Source of the DNA: an uncultured bacterium | GTDB lineage: Bacteria; Patescibacteriota; Minisyncoccia; Phycocordibacterales; CAIZLB01 | DNA: 39,141 nucleotides | Reading direction: 5' to 3' | Assembly (NCBI GenBank): GCA_903848795.1 | Contig: CAINHC010000013.1 | Location: forward strand, 1 to 39,141 | Shown: in pieces, positions 28,851 through 37,545 of the stretch | Layout of the letters: each line of letters opens with the position of its first letter | How positions within the stretch are numbered: position 1 is the first letter of the stretch | Position numbers and translations under genes: made by a program | The notes under the pieces: model-generated | Database searches by the model: none | The model's input: only the letters and a program-made list of their open reading frames with translations | Told to the model about the DNA's origin: nothing

Positions 28851-29190
28851 TCAACTACCAGAATTTCAAAAAGATTTCAAAAGGCTTGCTAAAAAATATC
28901 AAAGCCTTATTGAAGATTTAAATAAATTAGAGAGGTCTATTATTTTAAATCCCACAGGCGTAGGAAATAATTTTGTAATTCTTTATCAAGCTTCAAATTT
29001 TAAGATCATAAAAACAAGAATGGCTTGCAGAGCTCTCCAAGATAGGTCCATGAGGGTAATTTATGCATATCATAATGGTATTGCTACATTCGTTCATATT
29101 GAAATATATTTTAAGGGTGATAAGGCGAATGAAGATAGAGAAAGGATAAAGGAATATATTGAAAGTGTTGGTCGTAAATTTTGTTCATAA
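28837..29190 (+). CDS. RelE-like toxin overlapping the antitoxin gene
   Basis: EFQKDFKRLAKKYQSLIEDLNKLE ... IKTRMACRALQDRSMRVIYAYHNGIATFVHIEIYFKGDK RelE/ParE-like pattern; 14 bp overlap with the upstream gene. Confidence 0.8.
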   Translation: MTRFNQLPEFQKDFKRLAKKYQSLIEDLNKLERSIILNPTGVGNNFVILYQASNFKIIKTRMACRALQDRSMRVIYAYHNGIATFVHIEIYFKGDKANEDRERIKEYIESVGRKFCS

Positions 29191-29268
29191 AACCGTGGAT
29201 AATAAAATATCTATTTTAAAAAAAATCTATTATAATTAAGATTATTATATAGATAATTTATTTAAACG

Positions 29269-32200
29269 ATGAATAACACAGATCAAGGAATGGGAATAGG
29301 GGCGGGAATAGGAGCAGGAGCAGGAGCAGGAGCAGGAGCTGGTGCGGGAATGGGAAATGGAATGGCAACGGGAGCAGTGCAACCTCAAGATGCGCCAATG
29401 CAAAGTAATCCGATGCAAAATACTACTCCGGCATCAATGTCAGCGCCGGTACAATCGACGCCTTCAATATCACTAACGCCACAGCCAGAATTCAAACCAG
29501 AGGTTAGGCCTTTTGTTGATCCTTTTGCGCCTGCAAGCGTTCCAGCTTCTGCTGCCAATTCAATTACCAATTCAATTACCACTCCAATTTTCACTCCAAT
29601 TACCACTCCAATTTCCACTGCTATTGCTGACACTATGTCTTCTGCTGTGCCATCACCATCGCCTGTTGCAGAACCAGCTTCGAATCCTGCGGTAATAGCT
29701 CCTCATTCTTTTTTTCCTCCTGAACCGCAAGCACCTACACCCACTCCAGTGTTCGCACCTAAGCCCACACCTACATCAGCACCAATATCAACTCCATCGC
29801 CGGCACCTGTGTTTGCTTTTAATCCTGCATTGGCACCTACGCCTACGCCCACAACACCCGCACCCACTCCAACATCATCAACTCCCGTATCCCTATATCC
29901 GCACCCACAAAATCTTAATTCAATTGCCAGGCTGTCTATGGACACATCTTCAGGTCCTGCTTCATTTACACCTCCACCAGCTGATCTCAAGAGTGATACA
30001 ATGACATATCATCCCGATGTGGCCAGTATCGCCATGGGTAACGTAAGCGCTATGAGCTCGATGAACAATGCGGGTGCTGTGAATACTATGAGCAATGTAA
30101 ACACCATGAGTGCTGTAGATAACATGAGTAATAAAATGACTCCGCCTGCACCCTCAATCTCACCCTCACCCTCATCCTCACTGTCACTCTCATCCTCACT
30201 CTCACCTGCATCCCCATCTATGCCTAAAGCCAAAGGTGGCGGGGGACTTAAATCTTTCTTAATTCTACTTTTAATATTGATAATTATTCTTGGAGGTGGT
30301 GCCGCCGCTTACGCATATGTAAAAAAGATTGGACCGTTTGCCTTCGCTACATATTCTGAATCAAACTTCTCGTCTAGTCTGCTTGCAAAAATTGCAACAA
30401 TGAATTCAGCGTCTTACACATTCTCTGGTGCAATAAATGTGGTTCCAAGAGACGCTGGCGCGACACCCTTTGACCTGAAAGTTTCAAATGAAAAAGAATT
30501 AAAGCAGACATATTATAATGACAAACAAAAATTGGATGTGGCTCAAAATATAATTTCCCTTCTGAATCAATCCGCTAATTATCAATCCGCGAATAGTTTT
30601 GGTCTACAATCATATTCATACTCATCAAATTCTTCAAAAGCAAAACCTAAGACGAAGCTTTATGTCAAAAGTCTGGATGAACTTACAATTCCGCCTCATG
30701 GTGATGCTGACACAATTAAAGTGTTTGAATATCAGCAAACAGAAAATGGTAACAACTTTAATTTGATAGTAACTTTTGCAACAGACGATGCGTTGAAATC
30801 TTTTAGTGGATTAGGTCATTCTGCAACAAGTACAAAAATAGAAGGGAAGAAGGTGACCCTTACAAAGGACAGTTATATATCTAGCTATTTTAGTGAAGAA
30901 CCACCAAAGCCATTTCTTGTATCTATGAGTGATTCAATGGCTAATCTTCCACCTGAAATGAACGCAAAAATCGCCGTTGGTGTATCATCTGATTTTCAAC
31001 CTGGACAATTGGCAAATTGGCAAATAAACCTTGATGCACAAGGTGATTTTGGCGATATGTCTTTTAAAATTAATGCTGATGCTATTAAAAAAGACACGAA
31101 TTATTATTTTAAAATAAATAATATTCCAAGTTTCTTCTTGTTTAATCAACTAGCTGCGATAAAGGGAAAATGGGTCATAGTTCCAATAAAGAATGCTTCA
31201 AGTTCGAATACCTCTGTTGTAGCATCTAGTTCATCTTCCACATCGACTCCGACCTTAACAGCGGATGAATATAATTCACCATTGTTATCTGTCCAATCAA
31301 GAATTTCAGGAAGTGAGGAAACTTATAAAGAAAATCGTGATAAAGCTGTAAAGCTTATCAAAAAAGTTGTAGCGATAGCAGATGAGGATCAAATTTTTGT
31401 ATTCAAAACTCCACCTACGACGGAGAAAGTTGGTGATAGAGATTTAGTAAAATATGTATTAGGATTAAGAAAAGATAAAGTTTTGGATTTCTATACAAAA
31501 ATTCAAGAGGAAATAAATAATAATCCAGATTTTGCAGATTATAGAGGGGTTTTTGTTGATCAGGGCTACATAAATTATTTAAAGAGTGATGAGTTTAGTC
31601 AGACTTTCGATTACGTGGATAAAAACAATACACTTACATTATGGGTAGATAAAGATGGATTTCCAGCGATTGTTGAAAATATAATGAGGGTTATTCCACC
31701 CGATGGTGCAACGGGACTTAAGGGTAAGCAAATTAATGTAACATTCAAATTGGATATTTCGAATATCAATCAAACAATTAATATTCAAGCTCCATCCGGC
31801 GCTGTGTCATTTGATAAAATTACTGCAGAGATGAACGGAACGGACGCAAGTAGTAGCGCAGGTAGTAGTGCAGTTGGCGATGCAAGTGTAAGTAGTAGTG
31901 CAAGCAGTAGCATTGGTGTCGGGCCGATAGATCAAGCGCGTCTTAAGGGACTGCAAGCAGCGATGAAATCTAGTTTGTCTAACATGAGAGCTGAAGCTGA
32001 ATTAATTTACAGTCAAAGTTCAGATAGTTATGGAAATTCAGCATTTGCACTTGGCGCTTGTTCAAACAAGACGGGTACTTTGTTTGGAAATGAAAAAATG
32101 TTTGCATTAATAAATAGTGCAACAAAAAATAGTCCATCAACCGCGACTTGTGTTTCGAGCGGAAGCGCTGGCACCATTTCTTCTTGGGCGCTTTCTGCCC

Positions 32201-32298
32201 CAATTCCGGGGGACGATGGCTTCAGTTGGTGTGTCGATAGCACGGGTAATTCTAAGCGAATAATTGATAAATTGAAAGGGAAGAATTGTACAATGTAA
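29269..32298 (+). CDS. Large single-pass membrane protein: low-complexity N-terminus, TM helix, extracellular region, pilin-like C-terminal domain
   Basis: GAGAGAGAG and P/S/T-rich repeats; FLILLLILIIILGGGAAAYAYV TM; C-terminus ARLKGLQAAMKSSLSNMRAEAELIYSQSSDSYG...SWCVDSTGNSKRI. Confidence 0.8.
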   Translation: MNNTDQGMGIGAGIGAGAGAGAGAGAGMGNGMATGAVQPQDAPMQSNPMQNTTPASMSAPVQSTPSISLTPQPEFKPEVRPFVDPFAPASVPASAANSITNSITTPIFTPITTPISTAIADTMSSAVPSPSPVAEPASNPAVIAPHSFFPPEPQAPTPTPVFAPKPTPTSAPISTPSPAPVFAFNPALAPTPTPTTPAPTPTSSTPVSLYPHPQNLNSIARLSMDTSSGPASFTPPPADLKSDTMTYHPDVASIAMGNVSAMSSMNNAGAVNTMSNVNTMSAVDNMSNKMTPPAPSISPSPSSSLSLSSSLSPASPSMPKAKGGGGLKSFLILLLILIIILGGGAAAYAYVKKIGPFAFATYSESNFSSSLLAKIATMNSASYTFSGAINVVPRDAGATPFDLKVSNEKELKQTYYNDKQKLDVAQNIISLLNQSANYQSANSFGLQSYSYSSNSSKAKPKTKLYVKSLDELTIPPHGDADTIKVFEYQQTENGNNFNLIVTFATDDALKSFSGLGHSATSTKIEGKKVTLTKDSYISSYFSEEPPKPFLVSMSDSMANLPPEMNAKIAVGVSSDFQPGQLANWQINLDAQGDFGDMSFKINADAIKKDTNYYFKINNIPSFFLFNQLAAIKGKWVIVPIKNASSSNTSVVASSSSSTSTPTLTADEYNSPLLSVQSRISGSEETYKENRDKAVKLIKKVVAIADEDQIFVFKTPPTTEKVGDRDLVKYVLGLRKDKVLDFYTKIQEEINNNPDFADYRGVFVDQGYINYLKSDEFSQTFDYVDKNNTLTLWVDKDGFPAIVENIMRVIPPDGATGLKGKQINVTFKLDISNINQTINIQAPSGAVSFDKITAEMNGTDASSSAGSSAVGDASVSSSASSSIGVGPIDQARLKGLQAAMKSSLSNMRAEAELIYSQSSDSYGNSAFALGACSNKTGTLFGNEKMFALINSATKNSPSTATCVSSGSAGTISSWALSAPIPGDDGFSWCVDSTGNSKRIIDKLKGKNCTM
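29311..29340 (+). repeat. (GGAGCA)5 hexanucleotide microsatellite encoding (Gly-Ala)n
   Basis: ggagcaggagcaggagcaggagcaggagct. Confidence 0.9.
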
Positions 32299-32396
32299 TA
32301 TTTAAATAAATAAGAGTAATTAATTATACTAGTAAGTTTTAACCATCGTTAGTGACGGTAGCAAAACTCCTCAACTTGTTATACAATGCTTATATT

Positions 32397-35285
32397 ATGG
32401 CTAAAAAACAAGTGTACGACCACGGAAAAATAGAAAAGAAGTGGCAAAAGAAATGGGAAACAAGCAAGATATATAAAACAGATGACAAGACCCTCAAGCT
32501 CGGGCAAAAAAAGTTTTATGTTCTCGACATGTTCCCATATCCATCTGGTGAAGGTCTTCACGTTGGTCACCCAAAGGGATATATTGCAACTGACGTTGTT
32601 TCTAGAATGAAGCGCATGAGTGGTTTCAAAGTTCTTCACCCAATGGGCTGGGACGCATTTGGTTTGCCAGCTGAACAATTTGCTATAAAGAATAAAACCA
32701 ATCCAATGATTGGTGTTAAGAAGACTGTCGCAAGATTTAAAAAACAAGTTTCTATCATTGGACTTGATTATGACTGGGATAGAGAAATAAATACAACAGA
32801 TCCAAAATATTATAAATGGACACAATGGACATTTCTAAAAATGCTTGAAGCTGGTTTGGCATATGAGTCGCACGAGCCAATTAACTGGTGTCCGTCATGT
32901 AAAACTGGTCTAGCAAATGAAGATGTTGAAGATGGAAAGTGTGAGCGATGTGGAACTCCTGTAGAGAAGAAGCCACTTAGACAATGGGTAATCAAAATAA
33001 CTAAGTACGCCGATAGATTATTGAATGATTTGGAAGCACTTGAGTGGCCAGAGCCTATTAAGGATGCACAGAGAAATTGGATTGGAAGAAGCGAGGGGGC
33101 AGAAGTGACTTTTAAAACTAATACAGGAGTTGATATTTCCGTGTTTACAACAAGAGTAGATACTTTGTTTGGTGTGACTTATGTCGTCGTTGCTCCTGAA
33201 TCAAAATTAATTGCAGAATTTGGCAATAATATAAAAAACCAAAAAGATGTTGCAGAATTTATAAAGAATACATCAAAAATAAGTGACATAGAAAGAACCG
33301 CAGCCGATAAGCCAAAGAACGGTCTTAAATTGGAAGGTGTTGTCGCTATCAATCCTGCTAACAATGAAGAAGTTCCTGTTTTTATTGCAGATTACGTCCT
33401 TGCAAACTACGGAACTGGTGCTGTGATGGTTGTTCCTGCACACGATACTCGTGATTATGCTTTTGCCAAGAAATATAACTTACCAATTAGAGAGGTTATT
33501 ATTCCAGAAAGAGTTGATCTTAGAAATCCACCAAGGAAAGGAAAAGAAACTGTCGAGCGACAAAATATACATGCAATTGTCAAAAACAAAAAGGGCGAGT
33601 TTTTGTGTTTGAAATGGAATAAATTTAATTGGCTAACATTTCCAATGGGTGGAGTAGAAAAGGGGGAAGATGTTGTTGAGGCTGCGAGAAGAGAGGTCGC
33701 CGAGGAGACAGGTTACAAAAATCTTAAATTAGTTAAGGTTTTGGGCGGTCAAGTTAGAGCAGAATATTTTGCAGCGCATAAGGATCAAAACAGAACTGCT
33801 TTTACAACTGCTGTTTTGTTTGATTTGATCGATGATGAACAAGGGGAGATAACAGATGAAAATGACTGCGATGTTTTGTGGTTGTCAAAAGAAAAAGTTA
33901 CAACAGAAAACATGACTCATGCGGAAATGGATATTTGGCTAAAGAGACTTGTTGACATGAACGACATGTCATTTGTTGATGACGGAGTTCTAATTAATTC
34001 CGCAAAATTCACCAGCCTAAAATCAGAAGAAGCTAGAGGAAAAATTGCCAAGGCTTACGGTAAGCTTGTTACAAAATATAAATTGCGTGACTGGGTATTC
34101 TCTCGCCAGCGATATTGGGGTGAGCCGATTCCTGTAATTCATTGTGCAAAGTGTGGAGTTGTTCCTGTTCCATATAAAGATTTGCCAGTTGTACTTCCTA
34201 AGGTTAAGAGTTATGAGCCAACTGGAACTGGAGAGTCGCCGCTTGCAAATATCCTTTCTTGGGTGAATGTTAAATGTCCAAAATGTAAGGGTCCGGGGAA
34301 ACGCGAGACAAACACCATGCCTCAATGGGCGGGATCTTCTTGGTATTATTTGAGATACATGGATCCAAAGAACGACAAGGCTCTAGTTGACCCTAAGAAG
34401 GAAGCATTTTGGTCACCTGTGGATTTTTACGTCGGAGGGGCAGAACACGCTGCTAGGCACCTTATATACGCTAGATTCTGGCATAAATTCCTACAAGACA
34501 TTGGAGTCGTTAAATATAGCGAGCCATTTAAGAAATTACAGAATGTGGGATTGATTATGGGCGAGGATGGAAGAAAAATGAGTAAGAGATATGGAAACGT
34601 TGTTAACCCAGATACAATCGTTGAAACATACGGCGCAGATACACTTCGATTATATGAAATGTTCATGGGGCCATTTGATCAAGAAATAACTTGGAAGACT
34701 GACAACATTATTGGTGTTAGAAGATTTCTGGAGAGAGTTTGGAGAATGCATGAGAGGGTGGTGGATGATAAAAAGACTAATGCGAAGAAAGGTGTTGCAA
34801 AGAAGGATGCTCCTGGATTGGAAAATGCAACAGAGATTTTGTTCAATCAAACTATTAAAAAAGTTACTGATGATATCAATACCCTCGGTTTCAATACCGC
34901 AATTTCTCAAATGATGATTCTTGTTAATCAATTAGAAAAGTCAGAGGCAATTCCTAAGTCAGTTTATTTAACTTTGATAAAATTGTTAGCTCCATTTGCT
35001 CCACATGCCACAGAAGAATTATGGATGCTACTTGGTCAAAAGGGAAGTGTCCATACTTCAGGATGGCCTGAATATGATTCTAAAAAACTTGTTCTAAATA
35101 CTATAACCGTTATGGTTCAAGTTAATGGAAGAGTTAGAGATCAATTTAGCGCAGAGCTCGGTATTTCAAAAGAGGAGATGGAAAAGTTGGCGCTTGATTC
35201 AAAATATATTCAAGATAATTTTGCGGGTAAAACTCCAGCTCGAGTTATTGTAGTACCGAATAAGATTGTGAATTTGGTTTATTAG
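32397..35285 (+). CDS. leuS: Leucyl-tRNA synthetase with an inserted NUDIX domain; preferred start ATG at 32397
   Basis: KKWQKKWE, MFPYPSGEGLHVGHPKGY, GMSKRYGN-like KMSKRYGNVVNPD; internal GGVEKGEDVVEAARREVAEETGY Nudix box. Confidence 0.95.
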   Translation: MAKKQVYDHGKIEKKWQKKWETSKIYKTDDKTLKLGQKKFYVLDMFPYPSGEGLHVGHPKGYIATDVVSRMKRMSGFKVLHPMGWDAFGLPAEQFAIKNKTNPMIGVKKTVARFKKQVSIIGLDYDWDREINTTDPKYYKWTQWTFLKMLEAGLAYESHEPINWCPSCKTGLANEDVEDGKCERCGTPVEKKPLRQWVIKITKYADRLLNDLEALEWPEPIKDAQRNWIGRSEGAEVTFKTNTGVDISVFTTRVDTLFGVTYVVVAPESKLIAEFGNNIKNQKDVAEFIKNTSKISDIERTAADKPKNGLKLEGVVAINPANNEEVPVFIADYVLANYGTGAVMVVPAHDTRDYAFAKKYNLPIREVIIPERVDLRNPPRKGKETVERQNIHAIVKNKKGEFLCLKWNKFNWLTFPMGGVEKGEDVVEAARREVAEETGYKNLKLVKVLGGQVRAEYFAAHKDQNRTAFTTAVLFDLIDDEQGEITDENDCDVLWLSKEKVTTENMTHAEMDIWLKRLVDMNDMSFVDDGVLINSAKFTSLKSEEARGKIAKAYGKLVTKYKLRDWVFSRQRYWGEPIPVIHCAKCGVVPVPYKDLPVVLPKVKSYEPTGTGESPLANILSWVNVKCPKCKGPGKRETNTMPQWAGSSWYYLRYMDPKNDKALVDPKKEAFWSPVDFYVGGAEHAARHLIYARFWHKFLQDIGVVKYSEPFKKLQNVGLIMGEDGRKMSKRYGNVVNPDTIVETYGADTLRLYEMFMGPFDQEITWKTDNIIGVRRFLERVWRMHERVVDDKKTNAKKGVAKKDAPGLENATEILFNQTIKKVTDDINTLGFNTAISQMMILVNQLEKSEAIPKSVYLTLIKLLAPFAPHATEELWMLLGQKGSVHTSGWPEYDSKKLVLNTITVMVQVNGRVRDQFSAELGISKEEMEKLALDSKYIQDNFAGKTPARVIVVPNKIVNLVY

Positions 35286-35326
35286 GTAATTGGTTTTGTA
35301 GATTTAAAAAAATATAGAAAAGAATT

Positions 35327-35356
35327 GCGCGGCTCCATGCGGAGCCGCGCGTTTTT
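35327..35356 (+). terminator. Rho-independent terminator after leuS
   Basis: gcgcggctcc-atgc-ggagccgcgc-gttttt. Confidence 0.9.
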
Positions 35357-35361
35357 AAAAA

Positions 35362-35380
35362 GGGGGGCGGGCGGGCGGGG
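35362..35380 (+). other. Perfect G-quadruplex motif (i-motif-type C tract on the opposite strand)
   Basis: GGGGGGCGGGCGGGCGGGG: four G tracts of at least 3 with 1-nt C loops. Confidence 0.8.
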
Positions 35381-35383
35381 CTT

Positions 35384-35896
35384 TTAATGTGCCCTTCTCC
35401 GTTTGACTTCTTCCGTCACCTTCCAGATTGCCCGGTGGAGCGGTTTGTCGCAGTTCCGGGGAACCACTTTGTTCAGCTCGATTGGATAGATCTGGAAATG
35501 TTCCATGCTCGGCTGTCCGTCGTGGATGATGACCACAACTGAGTCGGGGTGGTCCTCGAGGGGGAGGATTTCATATTCTTTGATACCGTCGTACAAGCCG
35601 ACGAAATCATGCACGGTTTCTGACGTGTCACAGGTCTCGCAGGAGCAGTTGTTCAGCCTGAATGGCTCCAGCTCTTCGTGGACGATATGTATCATACAGT
35701 GGCCACAGTGGGTGATGGAGAGGAAATAGCAGTTGATAAAGGTTCCGGATTTACCGGCCCTAGCCCTTTCGCAACGAACTTTCCGCTTTTGTTGCCTATG
35801 TTCGGCAACTTGTTCCGCTTGGTCGCCTCGCATCTCCGATGGGTCTGCAATAAGTGACGTCAATGGTTTAACGACAATTTGTGGATTCGATTTCAT
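35384..35896 (-). CDS. Hypothetical Cys-rich protein, GC-elevated orphan
   Basis: 170 aa ORF; CGHC and CSCETC motifs; composition visibly more GC-rich than neighbours. Confidence 0.6.
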   Translation of the reverse strand: MKSNPQIVVKPLTSLIADPSEMRGDQAEQVAEHRQQKRKVRCERARAGKSGTFINCYFLSITHCGHCMIHIVHEELEPFRLNNCSCETCDTSETVHDFVGLYDGIKEYEILPLEDHPDSVVVIIHDGQPSMEHFQIYPIELNKVVPRNCDKPLHRAIWKVTEEVKRRRAH

Positions 35897-36061
35897 TGAT
35901 TATCCTGGGTTGATGGTTGATGTTTGTATATTCTGAATATGACTCGAAAACTGTTCAAGTCCAAGGGAAATTTAATCATATCCTATAAAAATAGCAAGCG
36001 AATTAGGCACTTTTAATTTTTTGACATGGATTTATTAAAATGGTCTAGCTGACATAAATAC

Positions 36062-36952
36062 CTAGTTCGAATTAGTCTTCGATCCTCTAGCTCCAATTAA
36101 ATAAGTCTGAATATTATTTTTGTGTTGTTCATAAGTTTTTGAACAATGAATTTTACGATTGTTGTCATGTAAATAATACATACAATCAGTTTTTTGTGGA
36201 GAATAAGCAGCTTTTAATGCGTCAATACTTATATTAGAAATTGCAGTGGGTGGTAGACCTAGGTTTGAATAGGTGTTATACGGTGAATCAATTTTTTTAT
36301 CGGCTGAGGCTATTTTTGGCCACCAGTCTTCAGGGCTTCCTTTTGCATATTGTAGAGTCGCATCCATTCCAAGTGTCATTCCTTGAAATAGTCTATTCCA
36401 AATAACGCCAGAAATTAGATTCATGTCTTTTGGTCCAGCTGCTTCTCTTTGAATAATTGAAGCGATTCTAACCGCAGTTTCTAGATTGATTTTTTTTGTA
36501 CTTGTCTTAATTTTCTTATCTCCCAAAATCTTTTCACCTACCTGTTTATCAAATTCCGCCATACCTTGAGCGGCAACTTCCTTACCTGTTGCGTCTACTT
36601 TGATCCAATATGAACCAGGCATAAAGAACCCTTCCATTATTCCATTTTCATCTCTTGGGGCTGAACTAATAAATTCCTTTTTATCTTTTTCGGTCCAGGT
36701 TATTGTTTTGGCGATTTTATCAGCGATTTCCTCTACTCTCATACCAGGATTAATTGTTATGTACCTAACATAAGGGTTGGCAAGATTCAAGTAAAAAGAT
36801 AGGGGATTATTCTCATCCAAATTGGACTCTGAGTATATAAAACCTATGCCAAAAATGAAGCCAATTATGGCAATAATAGTCAATGTCTTCCATCGATTTT
36901 TGCCTTTATTGCTAGCCTTTCTTTCGGCCGTAGATGTACTTCTGTGGATCAT
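36062..36952 (-). CDS. mltG: Endolytic transglycosylase MltG (YceG-like)
   Basis: ASIIQREAAGPKDMNLISGVIWNRLFQGMTLGMDATLQYAKG ... SPYNTYSNLGLPPTAISNISIDALKAAYSPQ. Confidence 0.93.
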   Translation of the reverse strand: MIHRSTSTAERKASNKGKNRWKTLTIIAIIGFIFGIGFIYSESNLDENNPLSFYLNLANPYVRYITINPGMRVEEIADKIAKTITWTEKDKKEFISSAPRDENGIMEGFFMPGSYWIKVDATGKEVAAQGMAEFDKQVGEKILGDKKIKTSTKKINLETAVRIASIIQREAAGPKDMNLISGVIWNRLFQGMTLGMDATLQYAKGSPEDWWPKIASADKKIDSPYNTYSNLGLPPTAISNISIDALKAAYSPQKTDCMYYLHDNNRKIHCSKTYEQHKNNIQTYLIGARGSKTNSN

Positions 36953-37008
36953 GTGATACTATTATAGTACAAGATGTAATAAAGGTGAACCCATCTACGT
37001 CATAATCT

Positions 37009-37542
37009 ATGTCTAGAAAGACACACATGAGCCAGCTTAAAAAGGACTTTGCCAAAACGTATGATGAGCATTCGGATGCTATTTTCAGATATGCATATTT
37101 TAAGCTCTCAGATACAGAAAAAGCTAAGGATGTCGTTCAAGACACCTTCGTTAAGTTTTGGGAGTATGTTTCAGCCGATGTCGAAAACGAGCTACTGAAT
37201 GTAAAAGCACTTTTATATAGAATCGCCTTAAATACAATAATTGACCTCTACAGAAAGCGTAAAACCTTTTCTTTAGATTCCTTGGCTGATGACGGGTTTG
37301 ATCCCGCTTTTGAGCCAGAGCAAGATGTCTTTGAAAGACATGAGTCAGTGGCGGTATTGAAAGCGATAAGTGAACTTGAAGAAGAAGACAAAAATATCAT
37401 GTTCATGAGATACATTGAAGGGCTTTCGTTTGATGATATTGCTGAGGTGACAGGTCAAAGGTCAAATACCATAACTGTTAAGGTGCATAGGCTACTCAAG
37501 CAGTTAAGGCAATCATTGAATATTAATGAAGTCACAGAATAA
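37009..37542 (+). CDS. ECF-type RNA polymerase sigma factor
   Basis: YDEHSDAIFRYAYFKLSDTEKAKDVVQDTFVKFWEYV (sigma2); GLSFDDIAEVTGQRSNTITVKVHRLLKQLRQ (sigma4). Confidence 0.93.
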   Translation: MSRKTHMSQLKKDFAKTYDEHSDAIFRYAYFKLSDTEKAKDVVQDTFVKFWEYVSADVENELLNVKALLYRIALNTIIDLYRKRKTFSLDSLADDGFDPAFEPEQDVFERHESVAVLKAISELEEEDKNIMFMRYIEGLSFDDIAEVTGQRSNTITVKVHRLLKQLRQSLNINEVTE

Positions 37543-37545
37543 ACC

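Noticed and set aside
29703-29990. Gly/Val-rich minus ORFs antisense to the repeat-rich membrane protein (also 29385-29633 and 30009-30233)
   Set aside because: Reflect the complement of Pro/Thr/Ser repeats rather than real proteins.
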